64,000 nucleotides of DNA, taken from positions 2,879,390 through 2,943,389 of the forward strand of contig VZDJ01007747.1 in the NCBI GenBank assembly GCA_008694505.1. Reading direction: 5' to 3'. Positions 25,101 through 37,800 of the stretch are shown here, one piece after another (position 1 is the first letter of the stretch; each line of letters begins with the position of its first letter). The notes under the pieces were generated by a model, which was not told the DNA's origin, did not search any database, and worked only from the letters and a program-made list of their open reading frames with translations. A program made the translations under genes and the position numbers. The DNA is from Cyanoderma ruficeps (Eukaryota; Chordata; Aves; Passeriformes; Timaliidae).

Positions 25101-28100
25101 AAATGAATTTTTCTGGTTTAAGTCTGGTTTTTTAACTGCATTTTTCAGAATTTTATGGTTTTGGTGTGTGTGTAGGTATTGGATTTTCCAGGCAGCTTAA
25201 CTTCAATGATTATATTTGACCACATTTTCAAGGAATTTAAATTATGTATTTTACAGCAAGTAAAACTACCTTGTTGGAAAAGCTGATTTGGGTACAATAG
25301 AAATGGTCATTTGAGAAAATTTTAGCAGTTCCCTTTTTTTTACATGTTGCTTAAAGCAATCAGACACCCAGACATTTCTGGAAGGACTTTAGTCCCCCTG
25401 AAGCCAGAATTTATTTACATGAAATCTGCTCTGCATCAGCTTGAACTGATTCAGATGAGACTCTGCCTTGCTAAAAGAGACAGGGCTCCAGTCCAACAAG
25501 GCTGGGACAGAATGGCTGACACGGTGGTGCTCTGTGCCAGTATATCTGAAATACATCTGTGCCTGGTTTTGGTGGCATGGGGATGCAGTTATCTGGGACT
25601 ACTGCTGCCTTCTGCTTTCTGTGATTTTAATACGGCCAATCAGTGGGTTTGAAATAAAAGCTGAATATGAGCACATTCAAACTCTGTCCTAAAACAGAAA
25701 TCAATCATATTTAAAAAGGGCCTTTTCCTCTCTCTGTTTCTGTTATTTATTGCTTCTTTTGCCCTCAATTCTCTGAGATACTGAAAATATACACAAACCC
25801 ATAGCCTTTTGTGAACTAGCAGAAATGGAAACACGTGTAGCGAGCAAGTACATTCCTGCAGCAGGTGAGGAGGCACTTAAGGGAATGGCTTTTTGGGCCA
25901 TTGTAGCATTATCATACTGAGATTTTCACAAATTTGAGACTTTTATGGAGAAAATTGCTGAAATTTCAAAGTCATAATAGCAATATAAAGAGTCTGAAAT
26001 ATTTGGAGCCATCAAAACTGTTTTTCTCCTGAAGAATTACAGCTGAAAGCTCTAGTTACTGTGTCTGGCAACTGTCATGCACAGTGAACCCCATAGGCAG
26101 TAGGTTTGTGTTTCAGCACTCACGTTGCAAGGCAGAAGAGCTTTCTTTGGATCGGCTCTGTCTCACCCCCACTCAAGCAGTGTGTATCAGTGGGAGCCCT
26201 GAATCCTGCTTGGCTCTTGACCACAAAGTGACTTTCCAGTGCTGGTCATCTTGGGTCTATAAACGTCCTTGGGAACTCGCCATGTCAAACGATTTTAGGA
26301 AAAGGTCATGTCAGACTGACCAAACCATCTGACTCTTCATCTCATCTTTCTCCTGTGTTTATCTGGTCATTTGAAGCTATCTATCTACTTAGTTGTCACT
26401 ACATCGACTCTTTGCTATTAAGGATCATTAATATTGTAAGGGCCATGCACTGTCTGTGTGGCCCAGCAAATTATAAAAGACAAAACAGGTACCTCATAAG
26501 TCATGCCCTCTGGAGGGAATAAACCAGAAGGCTCCTGTGGAAGCTGTAATTTAAAGTCAAGCACTGGAAGCTGCACTAACCTAGTACTCGTGTGGCTGTT
26601 GTGGGCACGATCTAAGTCACACCCAAAAAGGGCTTTTAAGTCAAAAGTGTAAATTCTGCAGAGCCAGATATGACTATAATTTCTGTAAAATTTTTAGAAG
26701 TGTAGATGGATCTAAAAAATGGGATTGCAGTTTTATAGTCCTTTTTCTGCTCCCTTAGAAATAAGAAATACTGCAGCCCATTGAATCTGGTGGACTTGCT
26801 GGATTCCAGCTACTGCATAATCCTGCTGGATAAGTATCCTGAGCCCAACGGGCTACTCTGATGCTCTCAGAGATGAAGAAACTTCATTGTCCCAAAAGAG
26901 GGTGGCTTTTGGTGACAGAAGTCACCACTGTCTCTCTGGCTTCCAAGAAGCCATCTCTGTCCTTCAGGCAGGAAGTCAAGGACTGCGGGAAGTGTTGACT
27001 GTTTGGTCTGTAATTAAAAGAAAGGTACTTACAAGAACCTATTCATATCCTTTATGATCTCCCCCAGGATCATTTAACTGACTAATTTGGACAGCCTAGA
27101 CAACAAATGAGGATCGGTCTCCTCTCTTTCTACAACTCTGTAAACATAATCCTTGATTGATTGGCCTCTAATACATCAGACCTAAATGAAAAATTAATTA
27201 GATTGGCTGCAACCCTGAAGTGAGCACTTTACCACTTTGTTGTTTTTGTACATTTGATCCTTTCTTCTTTGATTCATGGGCAAAGGAGAAAGGGGAGAGA
27301 AAAAAAGAGCAGGAAAAAGAAGTTTGGTCTTGCTGTCCCTTGAAGTCAGACGGGTTTATTGAAAACTGAGCTCTGCTTGGCCAAGAAGCAAAATGAGCAA
27401 CAGCAGCAGTCCCCTACTGGCACATACCATACAGGTAGGAAGGTCCAAGGGGAGCTGCTCCTCTCCCAAAAACTATGGCTTTAAGGAAAGCCCCCACATT
27501 GGTTTTGGCAATCTAGATTTTCCCTGGCTGTGTCAATGATTTCAGCATCCTAGTTTGCATGGCCCTTCCTTGCAATGAATTTTTTTTCCCCTGAAATAAT
27601 GGGGCCATTATTTGGATCTGCCTTTGGAAAGGCAAATAAAAATGTTTTGTTGGAGATAGTAAGGATAGCCATTGCTGGCTTTCACAAGAAGTGTGGAGGC
27701 TTGTGAGAGACGGCCAATATGATTTTGGTTTGTCTTGGAAAAATCTTCTGACTTTGTTGAATACTGCCACATCAAAACACTAGCTAAACACATGACAGTC
27801 ACCATGTTTCACAGTCTCAAAGGGTGAAGCATACCTCACAGTGAAAAATAAACCAAATGCTTTCTAAGTTTGTAAAGTATTGTAGCATTCAGAGCAGAGT
27901 TAGATGATGCAAAATAAATTTTAAAAAACCCCAACAACATAGTGAAGAGTGGAAATTAAAAATCTGAGCTTAACACATCCACGGGTGAACAGCAAGGGCA
28001 AGTGAAGAGCACGTTGTTAATCACAGCTGAATTTTTGCCAAAGCCTGAGGCCCAGAAAGGCAGCTGAAAAGTAGCAGTATATTAAACACAAACCAGTCTC

Positions 28101-30185
28101 ATGGCCAGGAGGAAATAATGCGACTCTAAAGTGAGGCACAGTTGAAATAAGAAACTTTTATGTTATTTAAAAAGTTATTAAAAGTGAGAGCAGAAATTAA
28201 ACTGAATTCCAGAGAGCAGTTATATGGGCAGATATATAGAAAATTTTGCCCTAGTGTAGCTTAATCCTGAAAAGGAAAACATTTGGGCCAGGTTTGAAAA
28301 ATAAATTTCTTTTTTTTTAGTTTTGTAAATAACAGAAAGAAAGCTCCAATTTGAAAGAAAATACTTTGATATAAACAGTGGCCAATTTCAAGAAAACTTT
28401 TATTTAAGTAGTAAAAGCAAAATTAAGAAAAATAAAAAGTGCAAAATTAAAGTATCATGTGCATGTGATGTTTCAAGGCTTTACTGCTTCCAAAGAGCTC
28501 TTAATCAGCTGTCCAGACACAGGAGACCAGCAAATAAGACACCCATGCTGGAGTCTTAACTTCCTGCTCAGAAAGTACTTTCTTTACAAGCCATCTCTTC
28601 TGCTTTCTTCCTCTCTTTCCTTTCTTGATTTGACAGGATTCAGCCCCAAAGCAATACCCTGAAAACTAGACTGTGTGGTTTTGGGGCAGAACCTGCATGG
28701 TTTGCTGTGCAACATTTTAAAATATATTTTTAAAAAGGCTTGATTATTCCATGTTCACCTGACTGGATGGGGAACCAACAGAATTAAGATTTTTTTCATT
28801 TCCAGGTCAAAACCTTCAGGATTAAGTCAGGCTGAGGGAGGACTTCTGCCAGGATTTCAACAATCCTTGCACTGATTAATTAGAGGACCTGGGCCAGTTC
28901 AGGGGTTCTACCTCCCACCTTGTAATGAAACCTTTCAAAAGAGCCCTCTATTTTTAACTGCCACAAAAGCAAATTTACAGCCATGGTGCTTTCTCACTAA
29001 ATAAATGCACAAGTTTATCTTCAGCTGGTGCATGGTGCAAGCCAGGTTCCCTCACAAGACAAGCTGGACAAAGCTCAAACTTCAAGCTGTGGTAACATGT
29101 ATGGGGCAGGAAGAGATGCTGCTTTAGCATGCCCAGGTTGAGGGAATATGCATCCAGTAGTTTGGGAAGTGTTCATGAGGTGGCTTGGACGACAAAGCCT
29201 GAGATTTCTAATCCTAAAAGGAATTTTCCTGTGGGTGCAGCAGATACATGGTGCTGTGCTTCATGTGTAACATATAGCCTTGCCAATAGTTGACTAGTTT
29301 TGCCATCTCTGAAAAGGATTTTGGCTCCTGTTACCCTAGTGAGATTCTTCCTTCCACTGTGGTGAAAAAACCCCAAAACATGGCACAATCAGACTCCTGT
29401 CCCAACTTCAGTGCACCTTTTCACTGGATTTTTTTTTGCCCTAAAATGCCGTGGTGAATTTCTTGGGACTATTTACAGGTTTTCTATGGGCTTCTCCACT
29501 TTATTATCCTAATGGTGATCTTTGACCATTGTGAATGAGACCAAGCTGGGAAAAGGTGGCTGTTTTGCCCAAAGCCGTTTTTGTGCTCGACACAGGTGAT
29601 ACCTTACCTAAAATGGTACAGTATGAATATGCTCCATGTGACCATAAGACCAAAAAAGGCACAGGAATGGGAATTACTCTCTATTTTCTCATTACAGATT
29701 TCAGATTCATATTCCCTTGAGTTTTATAAAAAATCTACTATTTCCAAGGAAACTGTATCTCTGAGAAATTAATTATAGCAGGTTCTGCTCTGGACAAGAA
29801 AGGCCTGTGTGTGGTAAGGATATCAAATGCACTGCATGAATAGATCAGGAAAGCAAAATCCTCACAGCACTTTGGGCACTAGAGGTTTGGCGGCCAGTGC
29901 TTGTAAGTGCTGTTGTGTTGGGTGGGATTTTGTGAGGAACTTATGAGCCAACTTATTGCATCTGGCTACTGAACACTGTTATTACATTTTGCAGAAAAGC
30001 CCTTTGTGTTCTCTATGGCTGCAGTAACAATTTGAAATTTGGCCGTATCACAAGCAAGCAAAGGTAATAGCAGATCTCCTTTTCCTTAATAGGCTATATG
30101 TAAATCATTATGCATCTCTGGTCAGCTTTTCTCCTAAGATGTTCATCACTTTCTGACTGAACCTTTTGGGCTTTTTTTTATGTCA
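22150..30185. other. Non-coding stretch, unique sequence
   Basis: No gene is supported. The longest frames are 112 codons (22901-23239 plus, opposed by a 91-codon minus frame), 108 codons (24003-24329 plus) and 102 codons (25344-25652 plus). None has a recognised domain. Short A-rich runs occur near 24670-24720, 27290-27320 and 28300-28450. The part at 27005-27240 is AT-rich with homeodomain-type cores. No mobile-element end was recognised. Confidence 0.65.
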
Positions 30186-30187
30186 AA

Positions 30188-30332
30188 TTAGTGATATCTC
30201 TGTTTGGAGTGTGGTGTTTATAATGTGTAAGTCATGGGTTTGATTCCCCCTATGGGTTATTCACTTAAGATTTTGACTCAATGATACCTGTGGGTCCCTT
30301 CCAACTCAGAATAATCTCTGATGCTGTAATTT
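30188..30332 (+). mobile_element. tRNA-Ile-derived SINE with CR1-type tail (TguSINE1-like)
   Basis: The 5' part follows the tRNA-Ile plan: a decayed A-box region at about 30188-30205, GGAGTGTGGTG, then TATAA where the anticodon loop falls, then the B box GGTTTGATTCC (30237-30247), one C-to-T change from the canonical form. The acceptor-arm remnant leads into TTCACTTAAGA and a CR1 3' end: an ATGATACCTGTGGGTCCC-like junction followed by CCTTCCAACTCAGAATAAT and a short terminal repeat (30279-30328). Known SINEs of passerine birds combine a tRNA-Ile head with a CR1-X-type tail that lets CR1 machinery copy them. Many substitutions mark this as an old, inactive copy. I recognised no flanking target-site duplication. 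Confidence 0.75.
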
Positions 30333-30334
30333 TT

Positions 30335-30920
30335 TTACTACAAAAATTCCAGGGGAAATATTTTCTGGAGCAGAATGGAGAGTCCAACTAGCAGTATCCA
30401 TGACTCCTGCTCCCCTGTTGCAGACTGTGACTGCTGCAGTGCTGTCTGAGATAGGAAGAGCTACTGCTAAAAAGCTCACTGAGCGAATAGCTTTAAATTT
30501 TCACTGAAAACCACTGACATTTTAATTTTCTGCAGAGGCTTATTTTCTTTAAGTTTTCATTTTCTGCAGATTGTCTTGGGGGAAAAATATTTTACATAAT
30601 CTTTTTTTCTGCTTTTGGATGCTTGACCCTATCTCTGGAGCAGATACACGTAGGGAGAAGCATTTGTGATGCAACTTTTAAATACATACATTTAAGAATC
30701 TACCACCGAGACTTCTTTTATAAGTTTTTGGATATCATCAAATGAAGCCATTAGTTTCTGAAAAGAATTAAAATGAAAAATCTTTGAAGTCAGAAAACTG
30801 TCCTGGTGAGTTAACTCTGTGAGTATGGAATGGCTTGGGTTTTTTTCTTTTTTTCCCTTTCCTTACAAATAGGAAAATGATATGTTGTAACTTTAACCTG
30901 ATCAGATCATTGTCTGAAAA
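30335..30920. other. Non-coding spacer
   Basis: AT-rich sequence between the SINE and the next old repeat. The only frame of note is 81 codons on the minus strand (30768-31013), which runs into the repeat relic and is not a credible gene. T-rich runs occur near 30600 and 30840. Confidence 0.65.
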
Positions 30921-30922
30921 CT

Positions 30923-30995
30923 CAGGGTGAAATATTATCCCTCTTAAAGTCAGTGTCAAAGTCCCCACTGATTTCTGTAGAGTTATGATAAATCC
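30923..30995 (+). repeat. Old amniote interspersed repeat relic (GGGTGAAAT type)
   Basis: The order CAGGGTGAAAT, then AAAGTCAGTGTCAAAGTCCC, then ACTGATTTCTGT, then GATAAATCC matches a semi-palindromic repeat common in reptile and bird genomes. In that repeat GGGTGAAATCCTGG is followed by ATTGAAGTCAATGG and a mirrored copy. I know the pattern but not a certain family name. It is old and non-coding. Confidence 0.5.
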
Positions 30996-30999
30996 TTGT

Positions 31000-32055
31000 G
31001 GAAAATGACACATTGCATTACAGTATTCTCAACATCTTTTTTTTTCCCCTACGTAATATATCTCATGAGCCATACACCGGCTACTTTCTCTCTTCTCAAA
31101 AAATAACTTTCCATGAGAAAACCAGATAGAGTAATCCTTTGTCTTGTACTTGAAAGTACTTCTATATTTTTTAGTGTAACTGCTACACAGTATGAGGTGT
31201 AGGAAAAATATCCTCACTTCCATCTCAGAAATACGTTTGTATCAGGAATGTTTGTTCAAGTAATAATAATCAAAGGACTGGTTATTCAACAGGTATTCCT
31301 GTTGATGTTATTAAGTCCATTTCTGAGCTGGTGTTTTATTTTTTGCTGGATGGAGCAAATGAAGTTGCTTCTTTAGGCTTAGAAAGGTCAGATGGAATAG
31401 TCCATAGATTTGGGTTAGAGGCACAAATGAGACGGGGTCACATTAGTGGTGACAGCCTTCAAGAAGAACTTTATTCTTTCCTATTAGCTCCAACACAAGC
31501 AAATTATGACTGCCTCTCTGCCTTCTGTGCAGGGTGATACTGTACCCAAAGGACAGAGGGGAAAATATTAGTAGACTGCCATTTCAGAGGGTCTTCAGAG
31601 GAGCTCAGCATCAGTCATCAACATGAGCACCAGCAACTGTAAGGACCCAGTATTAAGATACACAAGCTTCAAAATGGGGACTCAGTTCATTTAGGAACCC
31701 TTCTCTGACTCCCGTTTTGACCTGGTTTAGAAATCTGTCCCTTTAACTGCAAATTTTTTTGACTTGCACATTGATCTGATTATTTCAAGCCTGTAAATAG
31801 CTTCTGTGATGCAGCTCAGTTACATTACTTGTTCCAGGTTTCCATTTTGCTTCTATCTGAGTTTATTTTATTATAGAGAATTATATAGCCCAGAGGATTT
31901 TTCTTCATATCAAAGTTGCCAGCATGTTGCTCATAAAATGTAGTCTGTATGTGATGGAAGTAGGCTCAGCCTATAAGGGAAATATTCTGAAACAATATCA
32001 GCATTACAAATCTCTCATTGGTCTGGAATTGTGTAGGACCTAATGGTGAAAACAT
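31000..32055. other. Non-coding spacer
   Basis: Nothing beyond unique sequence is seen; the longest frames are under 70 codons. It is AT-rich with scattered short T and A runs. Confidence 0.6.
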
Positions 32056-32059
32056 CCTC

Positions 32060-32235
32060 ATGCATAGTTTACACTGAATTTACCAAATTCTTCTCAATAT
32101 CAATGAGGCTGCTGTAATGTAATATGCCTAAGTGTTTGCTTGATGGGATTTTAGGCTTTTATTTGACATAGCACTTGAGCATGTGCTTAATATTAGGAAT
32201 AGGTTTGTGTTCGAGGTGAAGCATGTACTTTTTGT
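32060..32235 (+). repeat. Old amniote interspersed repeat relic (AAGCATGTGCTTAA type)
   Basis: The first part (about 32065-32120), GTTTACACTGAATTTAC, resembles the TTACACTGGTGTAAAT units of old reptilian repeats. The second part has TAAGTGTTTGCTTGATGGG, then GCACTTGAGCATGTGCTTAA, then GTGAAGCATGTACTTT. It follows a well-known pattern in which AAGCACGTGCTTAAGTGCTTTGCTGAAT is repeated in inverted order. Identity is moderate. The family name is not certain, and the two parts may be separate insertions. Confidence 0.5.
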
Positions 32236-32239
32236 TGCC

Positions 32240-34780
32240 AAACCAGGGTGCTTTTCATTCTCTTTCCTGTTTCAGAGGCCTATTTCCCAGTTAAGGCCAG
32301 GTAGCTGAGCTTTTCTGCCTGCTGGAGCCTGCCTAAATTTAATAAAGCTCCTGGCAAGTGGGGCTTTAAGCTCAAGTTGTGTAAATGTGAATCGCAGCTT
32401 GGAAGTTGCAAGTAACAGCTGATGACAGTTATGAGAATGGAGTAAATAATCAGTGCTTTAACTTACTATGGGCTCATTTCATCAGTTTCAGGTCACTTTG
32501 TGTGACAGTGCTAATGGCTGACTCTGACAAGCTGTTTTTCTGGTCAGTGCCCAATGCGCTGCTTAAAATGGATTTTGGTTTTCCATCCTGATTTTCCTCA
32601 ACCTGTTAGCTGATTGGGGATACTTGGGGCCTTATTGTTAAAGATAATTTCTTTAAAATTCAAGGCTTGGAAGAGTTGAATTAGCAGTCTGACCTGCCAG
32701 TCAGATACCCCACGCTTTTTGCAGACTATTCGTGCATATGCACCCTTAACTCTCTTGCCTTTACTTGAAAATAAGGAGCTGGGGGTGCCAGCCTTGTAAA
32801 ATGAAGTAATTTTGCCTTCTAAAGGAGGCAATAATGAGGGGAGGGAAAGTAATCACTGAGGGACAGCGAAGGCTTAATCTACAAAACACCCTGCTTCATT
32901 TTGATATCTTACCTGTTTTTAAAATGCTTAAATAATATCCCAAGTAATTTTCAGACAGGAATTTTTAAGTTGTAAAAAGTCAATTGCCTTGACCTACTGT
33001 TGCTCTTGTTCACTGCCAACAATTCTTAGAGGAACCTTACCTGGATTATTTTTTAAATTGTTGCCAAGATGCCAAGAATTTAATATCTTGCTGAGTTATT
33101 TCATACCCTGATCACTTGCCCTGTTCTGATAACTTCTGTTCTGGTTCAGAGCAACTATCTTATGTTACATGTGAAGAAATTTGATTTTTCTTTCTGGAAG
33201 TGGAAGACATTTTGGGTTATACAATCTTTTGAAGGAGGGACACAGAAATGGAGACCACTTCCCTTGAGGGATGGCTAGCAGATGGTTTCTCTCCAGGAGG
33301 CCTCTTTGTGGCCCATATGCTGGAATAAGATGCCATCAGTAAACCAACCTTGTTCTGTCACCTGTTTTTACTATGAGAGGTTGCAGCCTTCCATCAGATA
33401 ACACTCAGTGTATCCCCCATTCTTGATCCCAATTTATTAAGACTGGAAGTTTTTTGGGTTTTTTTAAGCAGTTTAACCATTTTGCTGGACTTGGTGCCTG
33501 ACCCTTGTCCCATGTGACAGCCAGAGGTGATGCAATGCACCTGGGAGAGAAGTGGAAGTGCTGGGCTGTCCCCATGCCATGGTTGGTGAACTCTTCTGTG
33601 AGGCTGCTGTGCTTAGCCCATGTGTGTGAGAGCACATGGCAGCTTGCACAGATGCAGTGCAGCACCAGTGCCAGGAGTTTGGGGCATCCAAAATATGGGT
33701 GAAGGGAAGGCCACCAGTGCAAGCTGGGTACCAGCCCACTGACTTACCTAGAAGGATTAACAGATGAAAATAAATGCAAATCCTGATTGTAATTGCTGAC
33801 CTGATATGTCATGTTTACTTAGTGGATAAGGAGAGTATAGCACTAAGGACAACTGCAATATAGTCATTGAGTACTTCAGCTTGAGAGATTTTTCCAGTGG
33901 TAATTAACATATTTAACTTATTTCTAAAGATTTACAAACATTAAATGCCACTAAGCATTCCATGCCATGAATGTCAAAGAAGCTGATGTAACTTTGGGAG
34001 CATATATTTCATCCATCATAGCACTCCTGTCACTTAAATGGCACTCAATCCACTTAAAATTGCAGTGATTATGGAAGAACATCAAGTTTCATCAGCAGTG
34101 ATTACGCTGTGATTATCACACACGTACTTCTCAGGGTTTCTTCTGCTCTTATACAGCTGCCAGTTTGCAAATACATATTGGGGAAGAGTCTTTGGGACTC
34201 TGTAGATAAACCTGGTGTTTCCATTCCATCAGTCAGTCTTTTCAGCATGTTAATTTGCACTTTGGGCAGAGAAATTTAACTCTAAAGAGCAATTTGGAAC
34301 AGGAAAGAGATTAAAGTCTCAGTGAAGACCTTCTCCACCTACAGAGGACTGTACAGGTTAAATTAAATGTAGGGAGATTTTGATCAGCCACTTTGCCTGA
34401 CTTTCTCTCATCAATCTACTGAGACCCTTTAGAGGTAGCGAACCATCTTTGCCAGGCAGGGGATGGAGACCTAAGTAATCTTTTCTTTGTAGAAAAGTAG
34501 AGGGACTTTATTCCCTTGTTTAGAATTCATATACCTGACTTAACCAAAAATTTTAGGCTGTGTATTTCCTCAGGAAGAAAATAGGAGAGACAGATGAAAA
34601 TGGAAAGCCTAATCCAGACCCAAGTTGCTGTCAGTGGAAAAAATTTCTGCTGGTGCCACTGATCTTTAGATATCAAGAGAAAACATAAGGGGAGAGAGGA
34701 CAGGAAAAACAGTTCAATGTGGCCAAAATGTGTTTCCCATGAAGTCAGTAATAAAGCTAAATCACAGGAGAAAATATGTT
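32240..34780. other. Non-coding stretch with a possible conserved block
   Basis: No gene is supported. At 33405-33740 overlapping minus-strand frames of 105 and 88 codons and a plus-strand frame of 65 codons coincide with locally higher GC; none resembles a known protein. The block 33770-34160 is AT-rich and starts with a perfect POU octamer, ATGCAAAT (33774-33781), followed by several TAAT/ATTA cores, so it may be regulatory. Confidence 0.55.
33774..34160. promoter_or_regulatory. Candidate non-coding regulatory block (octamer plus TAAT cores)
   Basis: It opens with ATGCAAAT at 33774-33781, the octamer bound by POU factors, then has GTAATTGC, GTAATTAACATA, and repeated GTGATTA motifs near 34067-34117. 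Motifs of this kind are common by chance in AT-rich DNA, so only cross-species conservation would lift this above a guess. Confidence 0.2.
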
Positions 34781-34782
34781 GC

Positions 34783-34803
34783 ATTTATTTATTTATTTAT
34801 TTT
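34783..34803 (+). repeat. (ATTT)5 microsatellite
   Basis: About five ATTT units in direct succession, ending in TTTTAATATT. Confidence 0.85.
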
Positions 34804-37800
34804 AATATTACTCTAGCTTTAGGAGCCAAATTTCCAAAAGGACTTAGCTTCCTGCAATGCCTCCTGAGAAGAGCAGTGAAGCTCTTTTGGAAGTAAGAAT
34901 TTCATACAACATTTGTGGCTGACATACTCCCTTCCATCTGCCTCTCTCTTTCTGTGTTTGCCTTCCATATTGTAGCAAACACTTTGAGTGGTAGGAATTC
35001 TCTCTCAAAGAGTGGGAGGTAAGCAAATGTAACACCACGCTTGCAAAAAGCAAACCATTCACTTGTAAATCCCGTCACTGCACACAGAGCCCAGGAGTCA
35101 GGTACACAATGTTCTGGCTGCTTGCTTACTAAGCCCTCCCTAATTTTTTTCCCATTATATTTGAGGACCACAGGTCAGTTCTGTGATTTGCAGCCTAGTT
35201 GCTTGAAGGATTCCACTGGCAGCAGCTTTCTGAGCTGGCTTTGCCACTTGGTCCAGCCCTGTAGGGGACATGAGTGTCAGCTGTCAAATAAGTGAATTTA
35301 TAAGGTGGCAATCCAGGTGTGATGAGCACTGACTGATCTGCCTTGCTTTGATTGTTTTTGCTATCCAATATCTCCAGCTGCTTGCAAACAATCTGTGCAC
35401 TCAAACTGAACCAATAAAGCCTTTCAAAATTTAAATCTATATATATACCTGCACATTACACTTAAGTAGAACCAGCTAACTTTTCTAGAGAAGATATTTT
35501 CTGGGAAAGTATTTACTTGAAGTGACACTTGATATATTGGGGGAAGACAAAAATAGGGGTTTATTCTCTAGTTTGCTAATTCTACTGATCCTGAAAATAC
35601 CACTGGTTGTATTCATTGCTGTTTATGTTTACATGAAGTTGTAGATATTAATAGATGTTGTTCACATATGTTCATATCTCGACTGTATCTTTGAAAGAAA
35701 CATATTTCCTTTCTTTAATGGAATGAAGAAAAACTCTGCTCAGAGAGGCAGATTTTCCAATACATTCTTTGCTGCAGATGTATGCACTGAGGCAGGTAGT
35801 AAATCCCTCTTAGTATTGATCCTGGGTTTAACTGGTGAGTGACTGAGCGGATTTGACCTTGAGAAATGGCATACATGGAAATGTATGTGCCACAAAATCC
35901 TATGCAATGGAGAAAAGCAGATTTCTCCTAGCCGTCCCTGGGACTTAGCACTCCTAGGTAGCTCTGCCCTCTACACAGCAATGTAGTACCTATATGAACC
36001 TTCACGCTGGGTCACAGTATTTCAAACTAAGCCAGGAAATGGGGACTGTGTTGTAGCTTAACATCCACATCTCCTGCTGCACTCTTAGGTGAATGTTATT
36101 TAAATGCATATGGATGTGTATGCAGAAATGGAAGGAGAAGTGGAAAGGCTGGAGCCTTCCCTCTCTCCAGACATCCTGTGCTATCTTCTGTCTCCTTTCA
36201 TTTTAGAGTTGGTCCCCCTCTCCTCTTTTATCTATTCTAGCATTGGAATGAATAGGCACTCCTAGGTGTATTTTGTTTTCCTGCTTACCTTTTAACAAGC
36301 CTTTTGAATAGTTGGGATATGGGATTATTTAATTCTGTGCCTTCGTAGTTTTTAATGGTGGAAATTTCGGAACATTGCAAGTTACTGATAATTAATTTTC
36401 CTCTTTTAAGCTTAAAAACACAAAAGTGAGAGAGTGAAACCTGTGCTGCCGCTTCTCCTCTTGGCATTCTATACAGATTCAAGTCTATAAAAAGGAAACA
36501 ACCCCAAAAATCTGATGTTGCTGGTATGTTTTTAGACATAAAATCTCCAGAATTTATTTGAAGGTTTTTTTCATTAATAATCAGAAAATCTGACCATCCT
36601 GTCAAAAGTGACATTTTCTTGGATAGCAATGGATTTATTTATTTACTTATTTTGAAAGTCCATTTTTCAGGAAGAAGGTTTGTTGAGTTAGAACATTTCT
36701 TTACAGGTTCTCTAAAGACTTGGTCATGAGGAAACTCAAAATGTCTGGGGGAAATTTCATAAATAACAAGAAATGAAGCAACTCCTCTGCAATGAAGCAG
36801 GAAATGAATGCTGGCATCCAAAGTTTCTGCTGTGCTAGATATCCTAGGAGGATTATTACTGTTTTATCCCTGTAAGTTGGAAAGCAAAGCAAACCTCTCC
36901 CAAGAGATCAAGTTCAAAACACTAGATTTAAGTTTTGTTGTTAGCTGTCTGTCTTGTTATTGGTTTATTTTAAATTCTGTTTAGGCAGACACTGCTAGAG
37001 GAGTTGCTGTGCACTGCAATGGAAAGAAGCAATTTTTGCTGTGAAAGCCTACCCAAACTACCATGAAATGGTGATTAGAACTTCAAAACTTCTCTGCTGA
37101 GTAATTGTGCATTTTATTGAGAAAGGAGGAAACTCCAATCATATTCTCCATCTTTGACTGGATGACCTTATGTGTTTTTCAACTTGTTGATCCCAAGAGA
37201 TTAACTTTTTCAGCCTGAAAGTCTTGTTTGCCATCCTTTCTGATGGTCAGAGGATGTTGGCAGCAAAAACATCATCCTTTGTTAAACCAGCTAATATAAT
37301 TTTTCAATTATATGTTTCAGGTAACAACTCTTTACACAGTTAGAGGAAAGGATTTGTGAAAGCTGAAAGGATTTGCTGGAAGTCCACTTAGATGTGTACC
37401 AGTTAAAGTATGTTTGAAAGAAAGTATTATACCTTAGGCTGGTGTCTACAGCAAAGCAGGAGCATCAGCAAAGTGATAGACAGGTGTCTTTATCTTCTGG
37501 AGAAAAACAAGTAGTAGTCCTTTATACGTTGTGAAACAAAACAGGGTTAAAAAGAACAGAGTTTATACTGTTTCATAAGACTAATACTGTGTTTCAGTTT
37601 TCTGCTTCTTGGTACAGCTGTCAGTCTTGTTCTCATATTTGCTCTTGGATGGCGTTTTGCATGGCTCCCAGGTGGCTCAGAGCTGGCAGAGCAGCGATGG
37701 AGTGATGTTTTTGTGTGTCTTCCCCCATTAGCAGTGTGTTCCTTATCTTCGAATGGTTATGTAATCCATTTCTAGTTCAGGTTGCCTCAGCCATAATTGT

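Noticed and set aside
30188..30262. Functional tRNA-Ile gene
   Set aside because: The A box and anticodon stem are decayed and the acceptor region runs into a CR1 tail, so it is a SINE head, not a gene.
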